64,000 nt of DNA, taken from positions 62,282 through 126,281 of the forward strand of contig VXAZ01007910.1 of assembly GCA_013399875.1 (NCBI GenBank), in the 5' to 3' direction. The position numbers and the translations under genes are program-made. Within the stretch, counting starts at the first letter, position 1, and every line of letters starts with the position of its first letter. This DNA comes from Gymnorhina tibicen. Taxonomy: Eukaryota; Chordata; Aves; Passeriformes; Artamidae. Positions 1-13,538 of this stretch are shown here, in pieces. The notes beneath the pieces are model-generated. The model saw only the letters and a list, made by a program, of their open reading frames with translations, did no database searches and had not been told where the DNA came from.

Positions 1-3000
1 GTGCAAGGACTATGCTTTTCATGAATAGCCAATAATGTACAGAAGAGAACAAAAATAACTCTATTCTCTCGCACAAATCAACAGAAGTCAGTCTTCCTCT
101 CGCACACACTGAAATGTTGAACACTAAGCATCAGTGATCTGACCACTACTTTAAAGAGAGATTTCAGAAACAGAGCTACAGAGTTCATAATCTTTTAATG
201 TAAAAAATAACTTTAAGGTGCTTTGGGAGAAATTGAAACCTTCAGGAGATAGAGCAAGGATTCCCCCTAATGGAGAAAATGTAGACTCTCCACAGACTCC
301 CATTTTGGCTTTAAATCAGAGAATGTTAGTAATATTTTTAATGTGTGAGGAGTAGTTGCAGTCTTACTAGCATTGTTAAGGGCTGCTGAAAATAGCCATT
401 ACTAAACTTGAAAAGAAATCACTGCAGAAAAAAAAATAAAATTGGGAAAAAAAAGTAGCATGTTTTGTCATAAAGACAAAAAAATTAAAATATATGGTGA
501 CTAAATTAAGAACTGGCCATAGCAAAGCATTAAACCTGCTCTCCTGGCCTCATATTACTTACTATTACAGTCAGCAGAGAACTTCTTAAGGGCCCACTGG
601 AGATAATCTTGATTTCGTAATGCTGCACTAAGGTGAGGACTATTTCATACCCGCAGCATGTTCTGCCATGCAGGTTGGGCCGTTTGCTACCATCACTCTG
701 CTATCCGATAAGATGGTTCCAACTAGCAAACTAGAATCCAAATAAGGTCTCCGGATTTTAAACTGCATATATTATCAAACATGAAACTACTCATTTTTGT
801 ACTTAGGTTTCATATTCTATTTACTTGTGGCTGGTTTTTTTTAAACTCTCTTCTTAATGGTATTATTGAAAATTCAATGCTGAAGCACTGATTGCTTTGG
901 GTTAAAAAAAAATTTACACTTCATTTTGGAAAGCTGTTCGCTAAGGTACTTATATGAAATATTTTGTGGGTTTTACGTGCAAGGTTTTCACTATGTAGAC
1001 TTTCTTGGAACCAGCTATACCTACAGGATAATTCCCCTTAGTAGGATCAGGTTATCATGTGTCCCTGGGTAAGGTCAAACAAGACCTTAGAAGAACTTCA
1101 TCTGTTGGGGTTTTAAAACTACGTCCAGAATGAAAGTTTTCCAGACTTACTTCCGTAAATGAAACTGCAAATTTTCGACACTGTTCATCTTGTTCTTTCA
1201 CCTAACGCAATCACAGTAGAAGATAGCAAAAATATTTTTATGAAGAAAAATATAGTTCCAGAGACAAAAATAACCTTATTACTTCAGTAAATAAGGCATT
1301 CTTTGGTTTTTGTGGAAATGGCATTTACTAACCATAGCTACATTTTGTTGTCATTTGTGTCTGTATAGAAAAAAAGGATGTTTTCATTAAAAACAGCCAC
1401 TTGAAGGATTTTTTTTTTCTTCTTATGAATGAGAAACCTGATTGCTTTGCATAAAAGCATAAGGGCAATGGGAAACTAATCGCTACAATGGCCACATGAG
1501 ACCCTGCTGGATTTATATTTTCTTCCAAAGCATGCAAAAGCAATTAAAAAAAGCTAAGCTTTAGCGACCTAAACTTAAAATCTATAGCTTTAATATCCAA
1601 TAACACTGCAAATAACAGGCTTACTCCTGAAAATATGATTATTTATGATGTGCCATTTTCTCTCTAGCCACTCTTTCTATCTTAAAATATAAAATAAATG
1701 TAAGCAAAATTTTCCTAAGTTATCATATACTTTGCAGGAAAAAGCTACTCAAGCTGTGCCTTTCCCAGAATGCTACAGACATTTCAAAGGAGTGCATGTA
1801 AACCAGGGAAACTCTTCAGTCTGCATAACTACAGAAGGACCTGTTTAGTCAGAGATGCTAAGTTTGTAGAGGCACAAATTTACTTGCCTTATTCCCCCAG
1901 AACTTGTCATTGATACCAGACTTGGCTGGCAACAGCATCTATTGGACCCCCTAACAGTTCTTTATTAACTGCTTCTGAATAAAATTGTATTTTGAGTTTG
2001 CTTCTTCCCAGATCAGTTACAGGGATTGATGTAAGCTGCAAAGCAAAACACATCCAGTTGCAGCCACTCAGAAAAATCACAGCTAAAGGGATAGACTGAT
2101 GGACTCCACAGATTTATATTTCACATGTGAAACTCAAACAATGCCTTCAGGCAGGTATGTGAAAGTGTGTAAATACAGCTCCTAGGAAAAGATAAGTGAA
2201 TATGAGATACTGATTTTAAAATCTTTAAGTCAAACATGTGTAATCTAAAGAATATTTACATTTGGGTTCTGATTCATGGCATGAGCCCAGTTATGATCCT
2301 ATTTCCTTCACAATTTTTTTTTATTAATGGAAGGAACTTCATCCTCTTTTCTCTCACCACAGAAAATAAGAATTTGCAAAACCGTATGCTGAGAAATCTA
2401 CAAGACCATCAGAAAAAAATTCCAGTAGTCCATGAAATTTCTGGAAGTGGAGGGAGAAAACTATCTTTGCCAGCTTATGATCTTTGCATTGATTCACAAT
2501 CAGAGTTTGTTCTGAAAAAACTAACTTATCAAAAGCATAAAGGAGAAATTATACTAAATATCTATGAAAATAAAAAACAGCTTTAAAGACACACAGGAAA
2601 AATCAGAGGAAAATCAAAGCAATTATTATGCTATGTTTTTTCGCCCTGACGTCAAAAAAAATCGCTTAATAAATGTAATGGAGAAGATCATTGCTCAAAC
2701 ATACTAATGAAAGTGGCCACAAGGGTCAAGAGATGTAAGAGTAGAAGGAGAGGACAAATATAAGAAGATAAATGAGGAAAAGGGCTTAGAGAACTTTGAG
2801 GGTGAAAACAGAGGCAAAGAAACAAAAGAGACAGGTGGAAGAAGACATTTTGAAGGATGCACCTGGACACATGCTCTTAGAAGGAGCTGCTCCATGCAAG
2901 AGGAAGGAAGTCTAAGATTAGTACAGCCCATGGCCAATACATACTAGAGCAGAGACACCCCCCAGTGACGGCTGCGTAGAGGCAACCCATGCCAGAGCAG

Positions 3001-4445
3001 ATAAAAATGTTTAAGAAGCAAGAAGCTGTGGAGGAAAACAAGAAGCAAGGAGTAGCAGAAAGAAATACTTATACACTGACCTCAGCCTGGTGAACTGTCT
3101 GTCCCCCCACCAAAGAAGCTGGGACACACTGGGTGTTATGTGCTGCAAAAACTAGCAGAGTTGAGGCTATGAGGGTAAAGTTGAATCTGGCAAAAGAGAA
3201 GGAAAGGTGATAACTTAAGTGCTTATATACACTTTTTTTCTTCAATACCCAACTCAATAATTAAATTTTACTTTAATTAGTAATAACTAAAAACAGTGAG
3301 ACTTCCCAACTTTCTTGTTTCAGGGTTTGCCTGCAACAAGACATCAAGAAATTTTTGTTGGGAACACTTGATCTTCAGGAGAAAGGTACAATGTTAAAAA
3401 CACAGAGAAATTCTGATCTTTTAGCTGGCTCCCTCTTTATGAAGGAAACCTTCCTGTCAGAATAGCTGCATCAGCTGATTTTCTTGAACAATTCCATCTG
3501 TGTTTTTCCCTTTGTATGTGTTTCCCCTTCTACTCCCTTTGGTCTCAAGTTCTACTGTGGCACTTGAACAGCTTCAGGAGGTTTAAGTTTCCAGTACTAT
3601 GAGTTGCTTAAAGCTCCACCTGCCTTTGCCTTCTCTCTGAAGTACGTTATTGATATATCAACTGCAGCAACCAGCCCACTAGGTTTTATTTAGCAAATGA
3701 AAAATGTTTTATTATTTATCTTCTTTTATGTACTCTTTACATCTTTAGTAAAATTGTCTAAAACTTGTTATGCATTTCAAGAGCTGCCTTTTGTTCCTCT
3801 TGAAAGACAAAGCACAAAGACAAGAAAACATTAGAGCCAAATATCATTTCACTATTCATCTTCGTATAAAGGCAGAATTGATTTGTCATATTTGTTACTC
3901 CATGAATAAACTTACACCTTAAATTCCAAGAAAATATATTCATCATCTCCCTCTACAAAACGCTGGTTCCAAGAATACCTGTCATAGCTTCCAATGCAGA
4001 AAGAAAGCTAACATGTGGAAACAGAATTTAGACATAACACCCGTAAAGGAGGTTTGGGTGTCTCACTCCAAGGCTCGATTCTCAGTCCCTTTCTGGAACT
4101 GAAAATTTTCCACACCTTCTTGCAGAAGCATATTTTCTGGCTGTACTTTCTAAGCTGTTGCTCCTGATTTACTCCCCAGTGAAATCACTAGTAATGCTTC
4201 TGCCTCCCTAGTAAAATGCTCTTTGCTCCATGAAACTGTAGTCTATTCCTTGCTGAGTGAGTATCAACTGAATTCAGCTGGAGCTAGGTATCAGCCAGTC
4301 TAGTATTCATGAACATTAAGCAAAAACTGGATGCTTACTGGCAGTCATATTTCTAGATGTTTGTTAAAACAAGTCATTTACATCACTTGTGTAACAACTT
4401 TTCCTTCACTCCCCACATTCCTCAGATTTTAAATATATTAGTTAC

Positions 4446-4541
4446 AAAAAACAAAAACAAAAAACCACAGACACACAAAACCCCAAACCAACCAACCAAC
4501 AAAAAACCAACCAGCCAAAGAAACAAACAAACAAAAAAAGG
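4446..4541. repeat. A/C-rich low-complexity tract
   Basis: The plus strand holds almost only A and C, with runs of CAAA, CCAA and ACAC-type words. It yields ORFs of Lys/Thr/Asn/Pro on one strand and Phe/Leu/Val/Trp on the other, which are artefacts of composition. It is probably a decayed microsatellite or the tail of an old retroposon. Confidence 0.75.
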
Positions 4542-7460
4542 CCACCAACAGACTTTAAATGCGGGAAAAAACTGATCAGACCAGCAAAACAGTGACATAT
4601 TTGCTTTATGTTTTGTGTCCCTTTTGGAAACAAGCATTCTGTTTCATCTGGTGATGTGTATTTCAGGCAGCAGAGGGAGTCTTTTATTCAGTGGAGCCAC
4701 GTTCAGTTCCACTCATTTATTCTCAAGCCTGATATTTGGGGGATAATTGATTTAGAGGCAAAGGCCAGCAAACCAGAAAAAGATTATCAAGCAGAATGTT
4801 TGCTCTTTCTTCCTATTCAGGAGGGAAGGAGAACTAAGATCTTTTGCCATCTAATTGTCACTAATGTTTTCTTCCAAAAAGAAGAAAAATGTTAATCCAT
4901 GCTTATCTTTCCTCATCTCAGCATTGGTTTGCAAAGGCCTTGAATGTTTTCAACAAGAGGTAGTAAAGATTTGGCTGCAGAAGACAGGATTTCTTTTTTT
5001 TTTTCCAGGACATGAAACAGCAGGTCTTGCAAATAATGGCTATTTACCCCCAACTCTTTGCACTGCTGCCTCCATCTATGTACTGTTGCCATTAGTATTG
5101 AGAGAGCCATTGTTCATTGTAAGAAAATATAAAAGAACATCATTATAAGTTCAGATTTCTACAGTGGCTTTCTGGATGGGTTTTGATCAATGCAGAAGGA
5201 CTGCCTGAAAAGAGAAACATTCTCCAAGAGAGTGTATTACACAGAAAGAGAATGCCCTGACACTGAAAGGAATGGGGGGAAAAACCGTACCTACCAGTAG
5301 GCCTAGACAAAGGGCACAGGTCGAGTCCTTTCCTTTGAAAGCACTGATTAATGTGAGGTCCTGTTACCTGCTATAATCATTGTTTTGTTCTGAGTGAAAG
5401 CTTTCCTACATTCCTAATTTGTCTTAGGGATGGTAAAAGAGAAAAAACTGTCTACCTCAGTCCAAGGGTGAGACAGTTTCATTTTGCCTTCAGTTCAAAG
5501 TGATGGATACAAAGGATGCAGGTTGTCATACAACTGTTAACTGAGTGATTCCCCTGACAGGCAGCCCCTGTGACTCACATCACTCAATTATTTACTATTT
5601 AGCTTGATAAGAAGGGGTATTTAGTTTGTTTCTAAATAAGATGTTGTTATGGCAAAGTTAGCAAGAAAGGTTACATTCTGTTAGAGAAAAATCTCCATTT
5701 ATATGCACATGTGTAGTTTCATATTAAGGAGAAGGTAGATAGATGTTTGCACAAATTAAATCTCTGTACTTGTTTTTTCACTGTGAAATATAAGAAATGC
5801 TTGCAATCCCTGCTTTATTAAAATTACTAAACTAGGTATGCTGGGGTCCTGATGCTGTTGTCATGAAAGCTCATTTCCACTTGATTAAAATGGGATTTAC
5901 AGACATTTGGGGCAGGAGGGGAGCTCAGCACCTTTCCTAGTGATAGAATAGCAAAAGCGAACTCAGAATAGACAGAATTCTAGGAATCAGTCGGGTGCCT
6001 AATCTAATATAGAATGAATTCATGTTAAGAGCCACAGGATACAAGAAGTAAAATACAGCAAAAGATTGCAATAGCTGCGCTTGTGGACAGAGTAAAGTCA
6101 GTACTCAGATTTTGTCTACATCAATAGCAAAAAGGAAAAGTTTAACTACTTTTGATACAAGGAGTTACTAACACTAGGGATGTGTCCTACCTAGGATGGG
6201 AAACTTTGGAGCTAGCACCACCAACAATATAATGACTTTCTCCATTATCAGCAGATAGTTTGCCCAAAACTTTAATTAGTCAATAAAAGTATGATGTCCC
6301 ATGCCACTCAACCTCCTACTTTCTTCAGACTCAGCCCAAAAATGGGAGCCCTGCTTTTTTTTGTTCTGTCAGAATATTCTGTCATCCAGCTAAATTCTGG
6401 AATTTGGAGATGGCATGGAGTAATTGACTTGTGTGCTGCCCTGAAGCATGGAAGTTATATTGCTCACAAAGTGTGTACATCGTCTGCCACCTGATATAAG
6501 CATGCAACAAAATAACTAGTTTTCTAAAAATATTTTAGTTTAACACTACAAGAAGAGTGAAGAAGGAATACTCTCCTGGATATAGTTCACAGGCTGTCAG
6601 ACCATAAATCCCTGAAACAGGTATTGCCAGGGCTAAAGAGAAAATGTGAAAGTCCCTTCAAAAATACATGGAAGATGAGAGTAACAGAAATTTTCATACC
6701 TGCTGTTACTTCTCCTAGCAAAAGCCATGAGCATCATTATCAACTGGAAAGGAATATAACATTTTGACTGTGAAATAGCAAACCAGACAGAATTCAAGAG
6801 TTAGTGGACTTGAAACAAATAAACAGAATCCAGCACATTTTGTCTTTTAGAGTCAACTTCACCTGCACTCCTTGAGCAAGGGTTTTCTAGCCATTCTGTA
6901 TTTCTGATAGTAAGCACTACTAATCAAACAACAAACAAGCTCTTCATTTAATAGTAGTGGTTAAATACCAAAACTCATCAGCCCCAGCACGAAGTACAAT
7001 GCAATTTGTATACTAATGAAAATCCCTGCTCACCTAACATCTCAAGCTACTGATTAAAGTAGGATTACTGACCATTTATTGGTCTGATAAATCAAGTGAA
7101 GTTTGTTGGTGCTTTATGCAATACTTCAATTTTTATCAATGGCCCTTTTAACCTAATTCATAGAGTGTGGGCAGCCATTCTTGAGTATGAAATGAGCTTT
7201 TAAAGCAAAATGGGATTTAAAAAATATAAAGCATTGCCTTATAAAACTCAATATTTGGCCACCATTTGGTGCTTTGGACATTCCCCAAAAAACTTTTGGC
7301 AAACAGTGACACGTAGTAAAGTTTAATAAAAATTTCATTTTACGTTCCTTAAAACTTTTGAGAAAATGCCCCCTGTGCAGGTTGTGTACTTTTGAGAAGC
7401 TTCATCTATATCAGTTAAAGCCAACCAATCATGATAACATAACTCTTTTCCCCCTCTCTC

Positions 7461-7481
7461 CACACACACACATATATATAT
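7461..7481. repeat. Short (CA)n/(TA)n microsatellite
   Basis: Six CA units pass directly into five TA units. It is a small compound dinucleotide repeat of no coding relevance. Confidence 0.8.
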
Positions 7482-10400
7482 TTAAAATCAATTATGTGTC
7501 TTTCTCATACTTAAAACTCTATGTTTCTCACACAGATGACATTTTGTTCAGATATTCTATCACATATGAACTTTATCACAAATACTACAACTTCGATGGA
7601 AGCCCCTCTTATGCCTTGCAAATCTCTCTAGTTATCTCAATGAAAATTCACCCACACTTTGCCCACTTAGAAGACCAGAGGAATCATTTGGTTCATCCAC
7701 AACACACGCTTGGTAGCATTTAGCTGCTACAGGCAGCACCAGAAAGCTGTGCAAGAGAGCTAAATAAGCCTGCTTATATATAACAAGGTAGCATTGAGTC
7801 AGATAAGTATCCCGTTCTTGCTGAAATGACTATGAAATAGAGACAAATGAAAAATGAGACCAAGGAAGTGAAACAGATTTCTACTCTGTACTGAGCAAGG
7901 TAAGAGTCCTGATACAAGTTACCCCACATTGTCGGTAGGAAATGTAGGTTTTGGGTTGTCTTTTTTTGCATTTCAAATTTGTGATCTCGTGTCAGAATAT
8001 TGCAATTCAAACACTGTTTTTAAAATCAATTGCATGCTTAGACAGGGCTGCACTATGTTAGAAAAAGATTGCATGTACAAACTGACATTACTGACACAAC
8101 ATAGAAAACATGAAACTTTATTTATTTCATCCTGAAAGTTACATAATTTTTTTCTTGATTTTAAGTTTGTGCAGTTAAATTATTTTCTAATAAGACCACA
8201 TGCTACCTTTAGGTAAACCAATTTAATTTACTGATTTGCATTAATCTGCAGTGAGTTATACCATAGGAAAACAGATATAATCCCATGGACAAGGTAGGTC
8301 TGTTGTATCCTTGACTAGTCCTGATGCAAGCCATTTCCTCATGATGTGTAGACAGCTCCAGACTTTTAAGGGGAAGACACCCTTCAACAAGGCCAGATCG
8401 AGTCACAAGAATGTGACTACAGCTATCTGCAAACCTAAATGCCATTTTCTATCCTTTCATTTTCACTGAAGCTTTGAAGTAAATACGAAAAAAGCCAGAA
8501 CTGAGTAAATTACCTGAGGACTGAAACATTTTTGACATAAGTCTCAAATGGAGTTCAAGCCTTTTATACTTGTTCTTCGTTGTTCTAGTTTTGTTTCATC
8601 TCAGAATGTGAGTGATGGCAGTGATGATGGAAAGATTGGACAGCTGGCCTCAACTCCCCATGCTGGATACAGATAGAAACACTGTGAGGTGCCCTCTTTC
8701 AGGAGCCTCAGAGCCTGTGCAACAGAAACATTTAACTATTTCTTTCTGAAGGAATTGTGCAACAGGAAGGATCCATTTCACATCCACTACTTCAGCAGGT
8801 TCTGTATGCTAAAAGATTTCCTCTCTAAGTGAAGAGGCTGTAATTTCAGACCCAATTGCAAGTACTGTGCCGAATTTGCTGTGCCAACATGAAAAATTCT
8901 CCAATCCCCTTACCGCCATAAGTTCCAGTAAGAAGTTGCTGAGCAATCTCCACTTTGACCCATTCACAAAACATGGGAAGAAGGTTATATTTTTAAAGTT
9001 GTGCACTAAGTCTAGGACAATGAAATTTGCAATGAAATCTGACTTAGAAGCCAAAGCAATTACTTATTCCAAGTATCATCCTCTAGAAAACCGTTTTTAA
9101 TGAATTCTGTTCCTCTCTATCCCAATGATAGTTGCTGCTATTAGACTACTCTACCAGTCTGTGTTTTTCTTCAATTAGCATCCACTGTATGTCCTATGGC
9201 ATAAGAATAAGGACTCCATCAAAATACAAAAGGAAGGAAGGAAGACTGGGCTCTCATATTTTCTGCCTCAGCACTTCTAAAATATATACAGTAAGGTCTA
9301 AGGAACCAATTTATATCTCCCCATTACCATCAGGTCAGTTGTCCAAGACTATAGGCTTCGTTTGCATCACTTACAGGTTTAAGCAAGAGAGCCTGTCCAC
9401 ACTCCTGCTGGCACAGGCAAAATAGGGGAATACACTGGAAATTTATGATAATTTTTTTATAAGGCGTTGACTCATATTTAAACCATCACGGTTTAGGGCT
9501 TTCAATATCACCTATAAAATGTGAGTGAATATGTAACACTTGATGGATAGGGGAGTGTTTTTTCAACACTCTTACTAGGTATGCATTCTGGAATAAAAAT
9601 ATACAATTATTAGATACAGTCTTGTATGCCATGCTAGATATAGCAAGAATGGAGCTGTTCCACAAGATAAGGTCAGTGAAGAAAGCAGGACAGTGCCCTC
9701 ACTGTCAGGACACAGTCCCAGGACCCAAGTAGGGCATGGGTTATAATCATCAAATACAGTCAAGGTGACAAGTCAGGCCTGAGATCAGACCAGAAGAACC
9801 ATTCAAGACCAGCAGGGACAAGGGAAGAGAAGACACAGATCTGCCCATGACTCTGCTCAGGTAAGGGCTGAAGCCCAAGCCCATAGTCCATGAGTTCAGG
9901 TTGGGGCTGGGCAGTGCTGTTTATGTCTGTCCCCCTAAAACATCAGTGATATCAATTAGAGCACTGTTTGCACTAATACTTAATACCCCATAAAAGGCCA
10001 AAATATTTCACAGGTGAAAATAAGACAGGTAATAAAGATATTAAGTGTTCTTAAAAACCAAAAATACCAGCAAAATCATCTTCTCCTTTTCTTATTCAAG
10101 TAATACTGGATAACACGAATTCTCAAAAAAAAAATGCAGCAACTATTCAGACAGTAATATTAGTAAGTTATTGTGACACCTTTCTCTCCTGCCTCCTATT
10201 TTTAATGTGACTTCTGAAACCAAAAAGGCGGGTGCATTATATTCAGCCTCAGTGTGTTAGCAAACAACATCCAGAGCATGAGAACAGATACTATATAAGA
10301 CAGCACTGACAGACAGAAACTTAAAAGGAAGCAGGGTAAAAATCATGACTATACACAGAGGCCTCTTGCACAGTTGGCATTTAAAAGCCAGACCCAAACC

Positions 10401-11110
10401 TTGATAAAGAATGCAATCCAAATTCTTTCATTTCACTGTGATGCCAACATCTGACATGGTAGGCTTTCAGAGATTGTGATCATTTCTTTTATTCTTGCAG
10501 CACAATAATCTTACTTCAGAAAAGGTGTGAATTTTTGGTTTATTTGAAAATCTATGTCAACTATTTAATACTTACATTTTATTGACAAAATATCGGTAAC
10601 TTCATGTGGGAAGAATCTACATTCATAGTGTTCTTATTCCTTTTGAATTACCATCACATCTGTGAGTTCTTAGACACCCATATACTAGTAATAATACACA
10701 AGACAAATACATCAATTTAAAAGAAATTGAAAAATAGAAAAGCCCCCAAGGAATGTACAGTCTCTATACAAATATAGGGACAGCAGATGGGTAAAATGCC
10801 AGATTAGAGGACTACACTGGCCCAGGAAATGAAGTAACTTTATCACTTGAAGAAGCAGAATAAAAGATATTAAGGCAGAAGAGGTCATGTACTGCTTGTG
10901 CCAGATTCCCTGTGTTATCCAACTTGAATTTTATTTTACTAGTGTAAATCGTAATATTAGCTACGTGATAATCTCTTCATTCACTGCAAAATATTAAAGC
11001 AGACTGCTCGATTATTAATTCTTATAACATTTGCATTTATAGCTCCATAATGTGTCAGAGAGCTTTACCAAGTTAAGTTTAGCTTACCTGTAATATCTGA
11101 AGCATGTTAA

Positions 11111-11750
11111 ATCATAGAGTCACAGAATGGTTTGCGTTGGAGGGTACATTTAAAGGTCATTTAGTCCAACCCCCCTGCAACGACCAGGGATATCTTCAAC
11201 TAGATCAGGTTGTTCAGAACCTCGTCCAAGCTGACCTTGAATCTTTCCAAGCATACAACAACATCTGGGCAACCTGTTCCACTGCTTCACCACTCTGATT
11301 ATACAAATTCTCTTCCTTATATCTAGTCTTGTCATCCCTCTTTTAGTTTAAAATCATCACCTCTTGTCCTATTGCAACAGGCCATGCTAAATTTGTTTCT
11401 TATAAGCTCCTTTAAGTACACAATCAGGTCTCCCCAAAGCCTTCCCTTCTCCAGGCTGAACAACCCCAGCTCTCTCAACCTGACTTCATGGGAGAGGTGC
11501 TCCAGCCCTTTGATCATCCTCATGGCCCTCCTCTGGACCCACACCAACAGGGCTCCAGTGACAGACACAGTATTCCAGGAATATTGCAGAACAGAGAGGA
11601 AGAATCCCTTCCCAACCTGCTGGCCGTGCTTTTGATGCAGCCCAGGGTAAAGTTGGCTCCCTAGGCTGTGAGTGCACACAACCAGCTCATGTCCAGTTTT
11701 TCATCCACCAGTACCCCAAGTGCTTCTCCACAGGGTTCCTTGCAGTACTA
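11111..11750 (-). mobile_element. CR1 LINE, 5'-truncated, 3' end at left
   Basis: The left end reads as the reverse complement of the CR1 3' terminus (atcatagagt cacagaatgg). On the minus strand, translation gives the C-terminal part of the CR1 reverse transcriptase ORF, with LRELGLFSLEKGRLWGDL and a decayed RTRGDDFKLK segment. The continuous stretch at 11332-11679 is a remnant and not a host gene. The next segment toward the 3' end (NRLPR) needs a frame change, so the copy is dead. Its right edge near 11750 is a 5' truncation, as usual for CR1. Known for the family: non-LTR retrotransposon, no target-site duplication, dominant in birds. Confidence 0.93.
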
Positions 11751-12485
11751 ATTTCCTGAGTGCTATATGATAGAAATTAGAAACCAAACTTCCTAATTTT
11801 TGATCCTGGGATCTCAGTTCAAAAGCAGGCAATTCTTAACAGGCAGGATTTTAAAAAATGAATAGGACAAATAATGTAGCATCTGCTTGGAATTTGGACT
11901 GAGGTCATGGTTCAGCTGACAATATTAGATGCTCTTTTCTCCATTCTACTCATAAAGAACCATGGCTACATTAACACAATTGAGTTACTTACATGCCAAG
12001 AAAAGGCCTTCAGGTTATAATTTATCGTATTTCCTATAGCAAATTGTGTCATATCTTCTAGAGAGCTGTGGATGTCTTAATTTACCAGACATTACATCTC
12101 CTGTTTATGTTAAAGTCTCAGCATCAGAGAAAAGGCAGCACATTTATATTGGATCTAATTGCCTAGAGCAAAATGGACTTTTAAATATTGCACAGAAAAA
12201 TAATCACACAAAATCCCTTTCCAGAGATGTGGGAGTCTCAGGAAATGGGGGACAGTTTTCAAAATTACGTTACCTCCTCAAAACCAGGTAAGTAGAATTT
12301 TTCTTTTGAGAAGCCATACAGGACAGAGAAAAAAGAAAAGGAAGGAAATGAAAGGATGGAGACTTACTGATACCGTGTTGTGGGAAACAGAAATACTTGG
12401 TTGATTTCAGAAAAGCAGGTGGCCAGATGTTCAGATGAAGATTTGGCTAAGTCTGCTTTTTTAACTCAAAAACATTGCTTCATCA
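11751..12485. other. Gene-free spacer between CR1 and an LTR fragment
   Basis: Nothing recognisable. An 81-codon plus-strand ORF at 12046-12291 has no family features and is probably chance. Confidence 0.5.
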
Positions 12486-12790
12486 TGTACTGGTTTTGGC
12501 AGGGATTGAGTTAATTTTCTTTCTAGTAGCTGGCAAAGGGCTGTGTTTTAGGTTTAGGATGAGAAAAATATTGATAACACATTGATGTTTCAGTTGTTGC
12601 CAAATAGTTCTTATACAAGTCAAGGCTTTTAAGTGTCTCATGCTCTGAGGAGGTGAACAAGAAGCCATGAAGTAGAACAGCCAGGACACCTGACCCAAAT
12701 TACCCAAAGGGGTATTCCAAAGAGCAGAACAGAATGAATAGTGACTCCCGGATGAGGGGTATTTGTCACTGCTCAGGATGGAGAGCAACT
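12486..12790 (+). mobile_element. Endogenous retrovirus LTR fragment (avian ERV family A)
   Basis: It starts at TGTACTGG, and the block GAGTTAATTTTCTTTCTAGTAG is of a kind I recognise from a common avian LTR. Later parts (tattgataacacattgatgt, aaaggggtattcca) also match that LTR's U3 as I remember it. The downstream half with promoter and poly(A) site is not recognisable past about 12790, so this is a truncated or strongly decayed LTR. A second piece of the same family sits at 30264-30340 in the same orientation. The family name is not given because I cannot search. Confidence 0.7.
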
Positions 12791-13371
12791 AAATAACTTA
12801 AAAGGGCATAAACACAGAACTCGCTCTCTTTCCTTCCTCCTGTGGTTCTGTGCCTTCCTTCAAATCCAAACACATCTACCAGAGGCAGAAACCACCAGGA
12901 ACAAGTGATCCCTCATGTCTTTGCCATGTCTCCTCTGTGACAATGCCTAGACCAGAAGAAAGTTATGTGGAGCGCATAACCCAGGCACAAAGGCAGAAAG
13001 AGAAGAAAAAATACCTACATCCTATGGCAGCTTAGGGCATATACCCGTGACTTTCATAAGAAACTTAAAAGAGAAGCTAAACATTGTCATAGCAGCTCAT
13101 TTTCATCAATGAAACAAAGGAGTTGATTTATGCCATGAATTCTAGATGAACTGGTTCACTAGCACAATAGGTTCACGAGTTCCTGGCAAGGTGTGGATAC
13201 TGAAAAGCTACTAGCAGAAGGATTTTCCAGCTTTCTGCCATGTCCGTGTGCAAGTTCTTGCTTTCACACGGATGCTGTCCAAAAACAGTTAGAGTTTTTT
13301 GTAAACCAGTCCCTTTATCTTGCAGGTGCAGTATTGTTGTGATACTGACTGGAGAAATATTTTGAAATGGG
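12791..13371. other. Gene-free spacer between two LTR fragments
   Basis: No gene is seen. An imperfectly spaced hairpin (8-bp arms, 13243-13250 and 13265-13272) is the only structure I noticed. Confidence 0.5.
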
Positions 13372-13538
13372 TGTTGTAGGGTTTAACCGATCATGCTAAG
13401 AGACGGGTGGTCAAGGACCAATGACCTTATGCCATTCAAGCGAACTAACACATAAAAACCGTCTGTAATTAAATAAAGAATTCCAATTCTTGCTGGATCT
13501 GTGTGTGGCTGCATCTTTCTCTCCATCCCTGGCACAAC
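13372..13538 (+). mobile_element. Short solo LTR-like element with TGTTG...CAACA ends
   Basis: The 167-bp unit begins TGTTGTAGGG and ends GGCACAACA, so it has 5-bp perfect inverted termini of the TG...CA retroviral type. An AATAAA lies at 13472-13477, preceded by a CATAAAAA TATA-like word, and a T/C-rich U5-like part follows. The order promoter, poly(A) signal, terminus gives the plus orientation. No clear target-site duplication is visible, so the boundaries are tentative. It may be an internally deleted LTR. Confidence 0.55.

Larger units (their letters stand above)
1..11110. other. Gene-free AT-rich DNA
   Basis: No supported gene. ORFs here are short and of low-complexity or arbitrary composition on both strands. 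The longest (7358-7723, plus, 121 codons) resembles nothing I know. An ORF at 2236-2586 (plus, 116 codons) is discussed in findings. A simple A/C-rich tract occurs at 4446-4541 and a small CA/TA run at 7461-7481. Confidence 0.6.

Noticed and set aside
4422..4637. Phe/Leu/Val-rich minus ORFs resembling a membrane protein
   Set aside because: They are the antisense reading of an A/C-rich low-complexity tract.
7358..7723. 121-codon plus ORF
   Set aside because: It runs through a CA/TA microsatellite and has arbitrary composition; nothing supports translation.
11332..11679. 115-codon minus ORF as a host gene
   Set aside because: It is the decayed C-terminal end of the CR1 reverse transcriptase and is listed under the CR1 element.
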